A stretch of 44,103 nt of DNA from JBEKTY01 sp049515555 (lineage in GTDB: Bacteria > Planctomycetota > Planctomycetia > Pirellulales > Thermoguttaceae). The DNA is taken from contig JBEKTY010000053.1 in NCBI GenBank assembly GCA_049515555.1, positions 1 through 44,103 of the forward strand, given 5' to 3'. Below the pieces are notes generated by a model. The model was not told where the DNA came from, did no database searches, and worked only from the letters and a program-made list of their open reading frames with translations. Made by a program: the position numbers and the translations under genes. Below, one piece after another: positions 8,075 to 16,954 of this stretch; position 1 is the stretch's first letter, and the number at the start of each line of letters is the position of its first letter.

Positions 8075-8344
8075 CTACTTGCGGATTTCCAGACGCCGAA
8101 TGACGTCCAGGTAACGCCGCGGACTGACCCGCTTCAAGTAGTCCAACAGCCGTCGCCGGCGACTGACCAGCATGAGCAGGCCGCGACGGCAGGCGAAATC
8201 CCGCTTGTGCTCCCGCAGATGCTCGGTCAGACTGTTGATCCGCGACGTGATAATGGCGACTTGCACCTCCGGCGAGCCGGTGTCTTCTTCCTTCTGCCGG
8301 AAGGTGCCAATCAATTCCTGCTTCCGCTGCTTGGTAATGGTCAT
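8075..8344 (-). CDS. rpsO: 30S ribosomal protein S15
   Basis: The 89-residue product is a complete S15, an early-binding 16S rRNA protein of the small subunit. Family motifs are clear: DTGSPEVQVAIITSRINSL, LREHKRDF, RRGLLMLVSRRRRLLDYL and the C-terminal Y-L-V-I-LEIRK-like ending. I chose the ATG at 8344, which gives the usual length and start (MTITKQRKQE). A GTG at 8365 would add seven unusual residues. The gene precedes pnp on the same strand. S15 often represses its own translation through its leader, but no leader fold was demonstrated here. Confidence 0.97.
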   Translation of the reverse strand: MTITKQRKQELIGTFRQKEEDTGSPEVQVAIITSRINSLTEHLREHKRDFACRRGLLMLVSRRRRLLDYLKRVSPRRYLDVIRRLEIRK

Positions 8345-8728
8345 CTGCTGCCGCGACTGCTCCACCTTGCCGAGCGGGCGCCTGTTCTCGTGCCGAGGCC
8401 CCGTCCTGCTACCCTACTGGTTAGAACCCTTCCTGCTAACAGTTTGTAACAACCCGCTAAATACTAAAACACCCAGTTTAGCCTTTGGCCGGCGTTTTGC
8501 AATGGCCCCCCCGCGCCGTTCGGCAATTTTACGCTCCGGCACCGATTCTTGGCAACCGCGAAAGTTCTATGGGCAGATCTTGACGCGGAAGGTTGGAGGG
8601 TTGTAGGGTGGGACGAGCGGCAGCGAGCTCCACCACTTGTTGACATTTTCCAGCTTCCGGTGGGGCTCGCTGCGCTCGACCCACCCTACTTGCCTCGACC
8701 CACCCCACTGGCAGCCGCTCGACCCGTC
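8345..8728. repeat. Gap upstream of rpsO with a GGGTGG / CCACCC repeat
   Basis: No gene is seen. At 8604-8690 there is a dispersed repeat: GTAGGGTGGGACGAGC on the left, and GGTGGGGCTCGCTGCGC then CTCGACCCACCCTAC on the right, so that the GGTGGG and CCCACC parts can pair. The left part of the gap (8345-8500) should hold the rpsO promoter and leader on the minus strand, but I could not pick a convincing -35/-10 pair. Confidence 0.5.
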
Positions 8729-11365
8729 CTACTCCCACATAGGTGGGGTTTTACGGGGCGGCAGGAACGTCTCCACCCGGGCCCCCTGGCAGTCCAGAAC
8801 GGCCGAAACGGCGCCGGTCTGGGCCGTGTGGAGCACGCGGCCCCCGCCGCGGCGATAGATTTCCTTGACGCGGCTCAGGTCCCAGCGGCGGTCGGCACTG
8901 ATTACCGACCAATCGGGGGTGCTCCAAGCGGCCAGCCGCTCCGGGTCGCTCTGCCGGCTGCCGTGATGCGGCACCAGGAGCACGTCGTAGTGGGTCGGCG
9001 GGTCGGCCAAGACGGCACCCAGCCCCGGCGGCTCCAGATCGCCAGTCAGCAGCACGCGGCGGCCGAAATACTCGATCGCCAGGCAGATGCAGTTGGCGTT
9101 GTTGCTCCCCTCGATGCCCCGGCGGGGCGGATGCAGCACGTCGATCGTGCAATCCGGCCCGGCGGCCAGGCGGTCGCCGGCCCAGATCTGGCGCAAGGGT
9201 ACGCCGGCCGCACGAATCGCATCGCGCAGGACCCGCAGTCCGGCGCCCTCCCGGCTGGCGTCCATTTCCGCCTGCATGACGGGCGAAACGTAGACCACGC
9301 CCACCGAAAACTGATCCAGGAGGCCCGGCAAGCCGTTGTAGTGGTCCACGTCGCCGTGCGACAGTACGACGGCGTCCAGATGGGTGATGCCGCGGGACCA
9401 GAGGAAGCCGGCCGTGGATTGGGCCGCGCCGTGCGGAGAGGAGAAGCGGCCGGCGTCGTACAGCAGGGTCCGGCCCGTGGGCAGCTCGACCACCACCGCC
9501 TCGCCGTGTCCCACCGCCAGCAGCGTGCAGCGCAGCGAGTGCGCGTCGGGCGCGGGCCAGCAGCCGGCCAGGCCCAGGGCCGACCAGCCGGCCAGGAGGG
9601 CCACCTGCCAGCGCAAGGGTGGCCGGAGCCGCGGAAAGGCCAGCCATAGGCCCAACGCCCCGTAAAAACCCGCCAGCCACCAGTCGGCCGGACCCGGCAC
9701 CCAGTGATGCCCCAAGGGCACTTTCTGACCTCTTTCCACCAGCCAGGTCAGCAGGTCCAGGTTCCACTGGCAGAGCGTGGCGCACAGCCAGGCCGCCGGC
9801 GGCAGCCCGCCCAGCACCAGCAAGCCAAAGCCGAACACCAGGGCCATGGCCATCGGTATCCACACCAGCGTATTTAGGAGCACGGCCACCGGGCTGCACA
9901 GGTGGAAGCGGGCCATTACCAGCGGCAGCGTCAGGAGCCAAATTGTCCCGCTTACGAGAGTAAGGTGCCGGAGGCTCCTGCCGCATAACCAGAGGACTTT
10001 GGTCGGCCAAAGCCGCTGGCTGCCCAGCAGCCGCTGGATCGGGTCGCCACCGGCATGGAGCGAGGCCCACATCGGCGCCAGCCACATTATTCCCGCCACA
10101 CACAGGAACGAGAGCTGGGGGCCGATGCGAAACAGATCGGCCGGGTTGAGAGCCAGCACGATGAGGCCGGCCCCGGCCAGCACGTTCATGCCCAGCCGCT
10201 CGCGGCCGAACCAGAGCGAGCCACAGGCCGACAGCACGAGGATCGTCGCCCGGACCACCGGCGGCTGGGCATCGACCAGGAGCATGTAGGCCAGGGTGAA
10301 GAGGGCCACGGCCGCCAGCGCCCAGCGGCGCGGGATGGGCAGCCGCGACAGCAGCAGCGTGGCCGCCCCGGCCAATATGCCCAGGTGCAGACCGGCGATC
10401 ACCAGCAGGTGCATGGTGCCGGTCTCGCGGAAGCTCTCGGTCTGGTCGGGGTCGAGCTGCTCGCGCATGCCCAGCAGCACCGCGTCGGCCAGGGCCGACT
10501 GGCCGGCCAGATGGGCCTGGAAGACACCCATGCCCCGCATTCGCAGTTGCTCCAGCAGCCGGCGGGGCTGCCAGGCCGGGCCCCGGGCCAGCAGCGTAAC
10601 CGCCTCGGGCAACCCCACGCGAAGCTGGCCCCGCACGCGGTCCGCCCGGCAGTGCGCGGCAAAGTCGAACTCGCCGGGGTTCAGCGGCGGCTCGAGCCGC
10701 GCGAGCCGGGCAAAGGCTTGAAAGCGGTCGCCGGGCTGAAGATCCCGCAGCCAGACGCGGCGCTGCTGCAAAGATGCGGCCTCGTCTTCCTGGAGTTGAT
10801 CCTTGGGCTGGCCGTCCGGCGACTGCAATTCAACGTCGTCGGCCGGCGAGGCGTAGACGACCATCCGGGCCCTGCCCGAGGCCGACCGCCAGAGCGTGCC
10901 GTCACGAATGGCCACCAACTCGATCTCCAGGCGGCACGACTGGTTGGGCAGCACGAGGCGCAGCGGGTCGGGGCGGCGGGCGGGCGGCGACCGCGGGGTT
11001 TGCAGTGCAATCGCACGGATCGCCACCGGCTGGGGCGTGGTGCGAACAAAACACCCCACGTCGTCGGCGGCGAACAGGCACCAGCGGCAATGGTGCCAGG
11101 CGGCGGCGGTTGCGGCGACGGCCAGCAGCAAGGCGGCGGCGGCCGGGCCCAGCCGCCCGCGCCGCCAGAGGAGCAGCCAACCCAGCCCCGCCCCGCCCCC
11201 CACGGCCCACCACAGCCCCACCGGCCGCGGCCAGTAGCGGTCGGCAACGATCCCCGCCGCGGTGGCGCCCAGGACGATCACCAGCGGCTGATACCGCACC
11301 GCACGGCCGGGCTGGCCGGCGTTGGGGGCCGCGCGTCGCTGGGCGTGGGGCGAAACAGCCGACAT
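8729..11365 (-). CDS. comEC: ComEC/Rec2 family DNA uptake protein
   Basis: The predicted 878-residue membrane protein should form the channel that takes single-stranded DNA into the cytoplasm. It has two N-terminal membrane segments, then a DUF4131-like extracellular domain (about residues 110-280). A Competence domain with many membrane helices follows (HLLVIAGLHLGILAGAATLLL onward). The C-terminus is a metallo-beta-lactamase-like domain with LSHGDVDHYNGL, a metal-site variant of HxHxDH, then LLTGDLE and PHHGSRQSD. I chose the ATG at 11365 because GGGGAGG lies 10 bases upstream. An extension to 11455 runs through a dispersed repeat. Genomes with no other competence genes also keep comEC, so natural transformation is not proved by it. 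Confidence 0.92.
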   Translation of the reverse strand: MSAVSPHAQRRAAPNAGQPGRAVRYQPLVIVLGATAAGIVADRYWPRPVGLWWAVGGGAGLGWLLLWRRGRLGPAAAALLLAVAATAAAWHHCRWCLFAADDVGCFVRTTPQPVAIRAIALQTPRSPPARRPDPLRLVLPNQSCRLEIELVAIRDGTLWRSASGRARMVVYASPADDVELQSPDGQPKDQLQEDEAASLQQRRVWLRDLQPGDRFQAFARLARLEPPLNPGEFDFAAHCRADRVRGQLRVGLPEAVTLLARGPAWQPRRLLEQLRMRGMGVFQAHLAGQSALADAVLLGMREQLDPDQTESFRETGTMHLLVIAGLHLGILAGAATLLLSRLPIPRRWALAAVALFTLAYMLLVDAQPPVVRATILVLSACGSLWFGRERLGMNVLAGAGLIVLALNPADLFRIGPQLSFLCVAGIMWLAPMWASLHAGGDPIQRLLGSQRLWPTKVLWLCGRSLRHLTLVSGTIWLLTLPLVMARFHLCSPVAVLLNTLVWIPMAMALVFGFGLLVLGGLPPAAWLCATLCQWNLDLLTWLVERGQKVPLGHHWVPGPADWWLAGFYGALGLWLAFPRLRPPLRWQVALLAGWSALGLAGCWPAPDAHSLRCTLLAVGHGEAVVVELPTGRTLLYDAGRFSSPHGAAQSTAGFLWSRGITHLDAVVLSHGDVDHYNGLPGLLDQFSVGVVYVSPVMQAEMDASREGAGLRVLRDAIRAAGVPLRQIWAGDRLAAGPDCTIDVLHPPRRGIEGSNNANCICLAIEYFGRRVLLTGDLEPPGLGAVLADPPTHYDVLLVPHHGSRQSDPERLAAWSTPDWSVISADRRWDLSRVKEIYRRGGGRVLHTAQTGAVSAVLDCQGARVETFLPPRKTPPMWE

Positions 11366-11410
11366 CCCAAGCGGACCTCCCCATGCCGGGAAAAAAATGG
11401 CTCTTGCAGA

Positions 11411-11468
11411 TTGTAGCCGGCACACGCCGTGTGCCGTGAAACACGGACGGCCCACGGCGTGTGCCTAC
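11411..11468. repeat. TAGCCGGCACACGCCGTGTGCCG repeat, copy 1
   Basis: The sequence has CACACGCCGTGTG at its left end and a second inverted CACGGCGTGTG further on, so it can fold into a hairpin. A related copy (GTAGCCGGCACACACCG) is at 27158-27180, just after another gene. Both lie between genes. Confidence 0.6.
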
Positions 11469-11525
11469 TACTTTGGAATCATACCAGGCCCGCGAAGGAC
11501 CCAATAGCCTGCCACGCCAGCCGGC

Positions 11526-13022
11526 TTAGGCCACCATGCGCTGGGCGGCCCGAAGAGGCTTGCGGCCCACGATCAAGAGCGACATGCCCGGCAGCGGTAA
11601 GAGCCGCTCCAGGGTGCGGGCCAGCGGAATGAGGCGATCGGACCAGAGCATCTGCCGCCGGCTCAGTCCGCGGCTGCGGAACAGATGGCCGGCCAGGGCC
11701 CAAGCGATCGCTGCCAGGCGTCCGAAGCGCCGGGTGTGGACGACCTCGAATCCGGCGGCGGTCATTTTCCGGACGGCCTCGGCCGGCGTGTAGCGGCGGC
11801 AGTGACCCCGCGCACGGTCCAGCGGCGTGTAGAGCAGCCGGCCGGCCGGCACGACGACGATGCAATGTCCGCCCGGCTCGAGGGTCTGGAAGAAGCGGTC
11901 GAGCACTTGCTCGTCGGCCTCGAGTTGCTGGAGCACGTTGGCGCACAACACGGTATCGAGTTTTTCCGCCTGCCAGGGGCGGAAGTCGGCCGCCCGGGTC
12001 AAATCGGCCCGATCGATTCGCACGTTGCTCCGCGCGGCGAATCGCTGCCGCAGCAGGGGCAGGTACAGGGGGTCGGACTCGGCCAGCACCAGGCGCGAGC
12101 GGCCCAGCAACAGGCGGCTGAGGTTGCCGATGCCCGCCCCCGCCTCCAGAATCCGCCGGCCCAGATAGGGTTCGGCCAGCTCGACCAGCCAGCGGTTGTA
12201 GCGGTTCGAGCGGGCGAGCGACTTTTGCGCGTATAACCCGGCGTGATCGGTAAATTGCGGATCGAAGAACTTGCAGCGGATGATCTCGGCGATGGCCCGG
12301 AAGCCGTCGCGGGCCCGGATCTTCTTCCCCTCCTCGTAGCTGCGGCCGGCGTAACTGACGGGCACCTCGCACACCCGGGCGCCCCATTGGGCCAGGCGGC
12401 AGGTCACTTCCGGCTCGAAGGTGAAGCCCGTGCTCCGCAGCCGCAGCCGCTTCAGCACGTCGCAGCGGATCATCTTGTAGCAGATCTCCATGTCGGACAG
12501 GTCCAGGTTGTTGACCATGTTCGACAAGAGCGTGAGGAACTTGTTGACCGCGGCGTGCCAGAAGAACATTACCCGGCGGCTGTCGCCGATGAATCGCGAG
12601 CCGAACACGGCGTCGGCCCGGCCCTGGCGGATGGGCTCCAGCAGCCGCGCATACTCGCGGGGATCGTATTCCAGGTCGGCGTCCTGGACGACGGCCACGT
12701 CGCCGGTGCACTGGCTGATGGCGGTGCGGACGGCCGCCCCCTTGCCCCGGTTGTGCGGATGCCGCACGGCCTTGATCCGCGGATCGGCGGCGGCCAGCTC
12801 CTGGATCAGTTCCCAGGAGCCGTCGCGGGAGGCATCGTCGACGATGACCAGCTCGATCTCGATCCCCACCGGCGCGGCCAGTACCCGGCCCACGATCTCG
12901 CGGAGCGTCCAGCATTCGTTGTAGACGGGCATGAGCACCGAGAGCTTGGCCGGGGGTGGCGGACCGCCGCCGTCGGCCGGCCGGCCGGCCTCCGCTTCCC
13001 GCTCATCGCCGACGATCCTCAT
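11526..13022 (-). CDS. Glycosyltransferase family 2 fused to a SAM methyltransferase
   Basis: This 498-residue protein joins two enzymes. Residues about 25-260 are a GT2 domain close to dolichol/polyprenol-phosphate mannosyltransferases: LSVLMPVYNECWTL, VIVDDASRDGSW, HNRGKGAAVRTAI, DADLEYDP, then FGSRF and DMEICYKM. Residues about 280-498 form a class I methyltransferase with motif I ILEAGAGIGNLSRLL, an acidic end of strand 2 (LAESDP), and LDTVLCANVLQQLEAD. I chose the ATG at 13022 because a GGCGG-type site precedes it. A GTG at 13067 would add 15 residues. The substrate is unknown. The fusion suggests that a lipid-linked sugar, or the sugar's acceptor, is also methylated. No sugar-biosynthesis genes are adjacent. 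Confidence 0.87.
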   Translation of the reverse strand: MRIVGDEREAEAGRPADGGGPPPPAKLSVLMPVYNECWTLREIVGRVLAAPVGIEIELVIVDDASRDGSWELIQELAAADPRIKAVRHPHNRGKGAAVRTAISQCTGDVAVVQDADLEYDPREYARLLEPIRQGRADAVFGSRFIGDSRRVMFFWHAAVNKFLTLLSNMVNNLDLSDMEICYKMIRCDVLKRLRLRSTGFTFEPEVTCRLAQWGARVCEVPVSYAGRSYEEGKKIRARDGFRAIAEIIRCKFFDPQFTDHAGLYAQKSLARSNRYNRWLVELAEPYLGRRILEAGAGIGNLSRLLLGRSRLVLAESDPLYLPLLRQRFAARSNVRIDRADLTRAADFRPWQAEKLDTVLCANVLQQLEADEQVLDRFFQTLEPGGHCIVVVPAGRLLYTPLDRARGHCRRYTPAEAVRKMTAAGFEVVHTRRFGRLAAIAWALAGHLFRSRGLSRRQMLWSDRLIPLARTLERLLPLPGMSLLIVGRKPLRAAQRMVA

Positions 13023-13346
13023 GCGCACCGCCTTTTTTCGCAGCCGTTCGTGGGCCGTACCTTCCACGCTGTGAACGGTTACCTTTTCTCGCCCCGGACA
13101 CCCGATTTGAGGTCGGAACCATACCCAGGCCGCGACGTTGCGTAAAGATCAGTCGGGCACGATCCCCGCCCATTTTCCCCTCACCCTAACCCTCTCCCGG
13201 AGGGAGAGGGGACCAGACATCAACCCTCTTCCGGAGCGAAAGCGGAGCAGACATCTCCAGCCCGCGTCCAGTAACCAGCCTGCGTCCAGTAAATTGTTGC
13301 CCCTTCAACAGCCGTCTATGGTAAAATCGGACCAAGGAGCGAAGCC
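13023..13346. repeat. Intergenic gap with the CTCTCCCGGAGGGAGAG repeat, copy 2
   Basis: The divergent gap between the glycosyltransferase fusion and the phosphoesterase contains CCCTAACCCTCTCCC and GGAGGGAGAGGGGAC at 13181-13214, almost identical to 93-127. It also holds two direct copies of CTGCGTCCAGTAA-like sequence (13263-13292). The promoter region of the phosphoesterase is in the last 60 bases, but no clear -35/-10 pair was found. Confidence 0.5.
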
Positions 13347-15452
13347 ATGTTCTTGCGCTGGTTCTCAGGCGTTACGCCGAAACGTTCTGCACGTCGCCGC
13401 GGGGCGCGGAACCGGCTCTCGCGGCCGGCGCCGCTGGGCCTGGAGAGGCTGGAAGCGCGGCAGATGTTGTCGGGCGCCAACCCTACCGCCCTGGCGGCCC
13501 TGGCGGCCAAGATCCCCACGCCCGACCACGTGGTCATCGTCATCGACGAGAACCACGCCTACAACGAGATCATCGGCAGCTCGGCGGCCCCCTACATCAA
13601 CTCGCTGGCCGCCGATGCCAAAGGGGCCGTGTTCACGCAGTACTTCGCCTTGGAGCACCCCAGCCAGCCCAACTACATCGAGCTGTTCTCGGGCTCGAAC
13701 CAAGGGGTGACCGATGATTCGGTTCCCAGCGGAGCACCCTTCAGCACCGCGAACCTGGGGAGCGAGCTGCTCAGCCAAGGCAAGACCTTCGTCGGCTATT
13801 CCGAGGACCTTCCCTCGGTCGGCTTCACTGGCGCGACCTCCGGCGACTACGCCCGCAAGCATTGCCCATGGGTGAACTGGCAGGGCACGGGCACGAACCA
13901 GATCCCCGCCGTCGATAATCAACCGCTCACCGCCTTCCCCAGCGATTTCAGCCAGCTGCCCACGCTGTCGTTCGTCATTCCCAACTTGAACGACGACATG
14001 CACGACGGCACGATCCAGGAGGGCGACAGTTGGCTGCAACAGCACCTGGACGGCTACGTGCAGTGGGCCAAGACGCACAACAGCCTGCTGATCTTCACGT
14101 TCGACGAAGACGACTATACGCAGAACAACCAGATCTGCACGTTGTTTGTGGGCGCGATGGTCCAGCACGGGCAGTACGGCGAGTACCTCACCCACTACAA
14201 CACGCTACGGACGCTGGAAGACATGTACGGTCTGCCGTACGCGGGTCAGAGCGCCACGGCGGCGGCGATCAGCGACGTGTGGATGGGCGCGTGGAAAGGC
14301 CCGACCGTGGCCGTTCCCGCCAGTGCTTCTCCGGCCACGGTTCCCGACAAGAGCACGGTATTGAGCGTTCTGGGGGCCGATGCGGACGGCGAGGCCGGCC
14401 TGGCGTACACCTGGGGCACGACCGCCGCGCCGGCCGGCGCAGCGCCGGTCACCTTCAGTTGCAACGGCAACAACGCGGCCAAGAGCACCACCGCCACCTT
14501 CAGCAAGGCCGGCCACTACACCTTCCGAGTCACGATTGCGGATGCCGCCGGCCTGAAGGTCACCAGCTCGGTCAAGGTTGCCGTTTCGCAAACGCTCAGC
14601 GGGCTGACGGTCTCGCCGTCCGCGGCCATAGTGGGCCTCAAGGGCGTGCGCCAATTCACCGCTTCCGGAACCGACCAGTTCGGCAACCCCATGCGCGTCA
14701 AGCCGCTCTGGAAGGCGAGCGTCGGCACGATCACCGCGGGCGGCAGCTATCACGCCCCGGCCGCCGCGGCTAAGGGAACCGTCACCGCCCAAAGCGGCGG
14801 CTTCACCGTCGCCGTGCCCGTGGAGGCCGCGGCCGTCGTGCCCTGGGCGGCCTGGGAGTTCAACGAAGACGGCGGCACGCTGGCCGGCGACGCCAGCGGC
14901 CACAATCACCCGGGGACGATCGCCGGCGCCACGTGGACCGCCGGCCCCGGCGGCGCCGCGGCCTTGCACTTCAACGGCACCAGCAGCGTGGTGACCTTCG
15001 GCCCGGGAACGGCGCTGGGGGGCAAGACCGATTTCACGGTCTCGGCCTGGATCCGCACCACGGCCAGCAGCGCCGGAGTCATCGTCGAGCAGCGCGGCGC
15101 CAAGGACGTCAACGGCGGCTACCAGTTCCGCATGAACGCCGACGGCACGCTGGAGCTGTTAATCTCCGGCAAGTCCGGCCAGCTCGATGTTGCCACGACC
15201 GGCAGCGTGAACGACGGCCAGTGGCACCTGGTGGTGGCCCAGCGGCAGCAGCACACCGGCTCGATCTACGTCGACGGCGCGTTGTGGGCTTCGGCCAGCG
15301 GCGCCATCTGTCCGCTGGCGGCGACGATGCGCGTTAACGTCGGCGCCGACCTGCCCGGCAACGACATGTACTTCAACGGCGATATCTGCGACGTACGCAT
15401 CTATCGCACGGCCGTGGCGGCCAGCCTGCTGGGCAGCCTGGCCGGGGCATAG
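13347..15452 (+). CDS. Exported phosphoesterase with Ig-like and LamG-like domains
   Basis: This 701-residue protein carries the planctomycete N-terminal tag (RPAPLGLERLEARQMLSG, residues about 28-45), a variant of the 'LExRxLLS' signal found on many exported proteins of the group. Residues about 55-315 are an alkaline-phosphatase-superfamily phosphoesterase of the acid phosphatase/phospholipase C type (HVVIVIDENHAYNEII, SQPNYIELFSG, FTFDEDDYTQNN). Residues 320-490 look like Ig/PKD-type modules. Residues about 505-700 are a LamG/concanavalin-like domain (WEFNEDGGTLAGDASG, YVDGALWASA, DVRIYRTA), likely to bind carbohydrate. The start is supported by AAGGAG 7 bases before the ATG at 13347. It should act outside the cytoplasm. 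The substrate is unknown. Confidence 0.87.
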   Translation: MFLRWFSGVTPKRSARRRGARNRLSRPAPLGLERLEARQMLSGANPTALAALAAKIPTPDHVVIVIDENHAYNEIIGSSAAPYINSLAADAKGAVFTQYFALEHPSQPNYIELFSGSNQGVTDDSVPSGAPFSTANLGSELLSQGKTFVGYSEDLPSVGFTGATSGDYARKHCPWVNWQGTGTNQIPAVDNQPLTAFPSDFSQLPTLSFVIPNLNDDMHDGTIQEGDSWLQQHLDGYVQWAKTHNSLLIFTFDEDDYTQNNQICTLFVGAMVQHGQYGEYLTHYNTLRTLEDMYGLPYAGQSATAAAISDVWMGAWKGPTVAVPASASPATVPDKSTVLSVLGADADGEAGLAYTWGTTAAPAGAAPVTFSCNGNNAAKSTTATFSKAGHYTFRVTIADAAGLKVTSSVKVAVSQTLSGLTVSPSAAIVGLKGVRQFTASGTDQFGNPMRVKPLWKASVGTITAGGSYHAPAAAAKGTVTAQSGGFTVAVPVEAAAVVPWAAWEFNEDGGTLAGDASGHNHPGTIAGATWTAGPGGAAALHFNGTSSVVTFGPGTALGGKTDFTVSAWIRTTASSAGVIVEQRGAKDVNGGYQFRMNADGTLELLISGKSGQLDVATTGSVNDGQWHLVVAQRQQHTGSIYVDGALWASASGAICPLAATMRVNVGADLPGNDMYFNGDICDVRIYRTAVAASLLGSLAGA

Positions 15453-15587
15453 CACGGGCGCGGACGGGCAAGCCGTCCGGTCCACGCGACGTAAAGATCG
15501 AACCGGCCCTTTGCGTGGGAGGGGGCTTGCCCGAGCCCCACGCCTTCGCTATCATGCCGGCCACGGCCAGCCCGCGTGGGTCCAAAT

Positions 15588-15616
15588 CCCCAAATCCCTA
15601 AATCCCCAAATCCCTC
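15588..15616. repeat. ATCCCCAAATCCCTAA direct repeats
   Basis: The bases upstream of gcvPA consist of repeats of AAATCCCCAAATCCCT. The same sequence, in inverse orientation, lies inside the ResB-CcsA gene at 35748-35785 and is translated there as PQIPKSLN. Confidence 0.7.
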
Positions 15617-15622
15617 TCTGCC

Positions 15623-16954
15623 GTGCCCTATTTCCCGAACAATGCCGAGGACCAGCGGGCGATGCTCCAGGCGATCGGCGTCGCGGAGATCGAGGAGTTG
15701 TTTACCATGGTGCCGGCGGGTCTGCGGCTGGGCCGCGACCTGGACCTGCCGCCGGCCATGGGCGAATGGGAGCTGACGGACCATCTGACGGCCCTGGCGG
15801 CCCGTAATACGCCGGCCGGAAATACCGCCTGCTTCCTGGGCGGCGGCAGTTACGACCATTTCATTCCCGCTGTGGTCGATGCAATCGCCAGCCGCGGCGA
15901 GTTCGTCACTTCCTATACCCCCTACCAGGCCGAGGTCAGCCAAGGCAATCTCCAGGCCCTGTTCGAGTACCAGACGCTCGTCACCCAGTTGACCGGCATG
16001 GACGTTTCGAATTCCAGCCTTTACGACGGCGGCAGCGCGGCGGCCGAGGCCGTACTGATGGCCGCCGCCGGCCGGCGCGGGCGGGTGCTGGTGCCCGACA
16101 GCGTGCATCCCGAATACCGCCGCATCCTGGCCACGTACCTGGCCAACCTGGACATCGAGCTAGTGCCGCTGGCCACGCCGGGCGGCACGCTTCAGCCCGA
16201 AACGGTCGAGGCGGCCGTGGGGCGGCCCACGGCCTGCGTACTGCTCCAGCAGCCCAATTTCTTCGGCTGCATCGAGGAGTTGGATACGCTGGCCGGCATC
16301 GTTCACCGCCGGGGCGCCAAGCTGGTCGTGGCGGTCGATCCGATCAGCCTGGGCCTGCTGAAACGGCCGGGCGACCAGGGGGCCGACATCGTGGTCGCCG
16401 AAGGCCAGTCGCTAGGCATCCCGATGGGCTTCGGCGGTCCGTACCTGGGCATGCTGGCCTGCCGCGAGGAGTTTCTCCGCCGCATGCCCGGCCGGCTGGT
16501 CGGCCAGACCGTCGATCGCCGCGGCCGCCGCTGCTGGGTCCTCACGCTGCAGACCCGCGAGCAACACATCCGCCGCGAAAAGGCTACCAGCAACATCTGC
16601 ACGAACCAGGCCTTGCTGGCATTGCGGGCGGCGGTGTACCTGGCCACGCTGGGCCCCCGGGGCCTGCGCGAGGTGGCCACGTTGTGCCTGCACAAAGCCC
16701 GCTACGCCCAGGAGCGGCTTGCGGCCAGCGGGCGGCTCCGCCTGGCATTCGAGCGCCCCACGTTCAAGGAGTTCGTCGTACGGCTGGCCGACGGCCGCGT
16801 CGAAGAGTTCCTGGCCGCGGCGCTGGCGCGGGGAATCTTCGCCGGCATCCCCGTGGCCCGCTGGTATCCCGAGCTCAAGGATTGCCTGCTCGTCACGGTA
16901 ACGGAGAAACGCACGCGGTCGGAGATCGATCAATTGGCGGAGATTGTGGGATGA
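15623..16954 (+). CDS. gcvPA: Glycine dehydrogenase (decarboxylating) subunit 1
   Basis: Subunit 1 of the two-subunit P protein decarboxylates glycine together with GcvPB and loads the aminomethyl group on the lipoylated H protein. The 443-residue product shows the family signature: MPYFPNNAEDQRAML at the start, FLGGGSYDHFIPA, SYTPYQAEVSQGNLQALFEYQT, NSSLYDGGSAAAEA, GFGGPYLGML and TSNICTNQALLAL. The start codon is GTG at 15623. The last bases overlap the start of a DNA methyltransferase gene (ATGA), so gcvPA is now coupled to the methyltransferase. In most bacteria gcvPB follows gcvPA directly. Here two foreign-looking genes separate them. No glycine riboswitch-like structure was visible upstream. 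Confidence 0.96.
   Translation: MPYFPNNAEDQRAMLQAIGVAEIEELFTMVPAGLRLGRDLDLPPAMGEWELTDHLTALAARNTPAGNTACFLGGGSYDHFIPAVVDAIASRGEFVTSYTPYQAEVSQGNLQALFEYQTLVTQLTGMDVSNSSLYDGGSAAAEAVLMAAAGRRGRVLVPDSVHPEYRRILATYLANLDIELVPLATPGGTLQPETVEAAVGRPTACVLLQQPNFFGCIEELDTLAGIVHRRGAKLVVAVDPISLGLLKRPGDQGADIVVAEGQSLGIPMGFGGPYLGMLACREEFLRRMPGRLVGQTVDRRGRRCWVLTLQTREQHIRREKATSNICTNQALLALRAAVYLATLGPRGLREVATLCLHKARYAQERLAASGRLRLAFERPTFKEFVVRLADGRVEEFLAAALARGIFAGIPVARWYPELKDCLLVTVTEKRTRSEIDQLAEIVG

Noticed and set aside
5766..8114. A 782-residue open frame on the plus strand, antisense to pnp
   Set aside because: It mirrors the codon use of pnp on the other strand, as happens in high-GC genes, and has no family features or start signal.
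10055..11416. A 453-residue open frame antisense to comEC
   Set aside because: It is Gln/Pro/Arg/His-rich, typical of antisense frames in GC-rich DNA, and the comEC reading is well supported.
15453..15622. Glycine riboswitch upstream of gcvPA
   Set aside because: The leader is short and consists of GC-rich hairpins and ATCCCCAAAT repeats. None of the conserved glycine aptamer elements could be seen.
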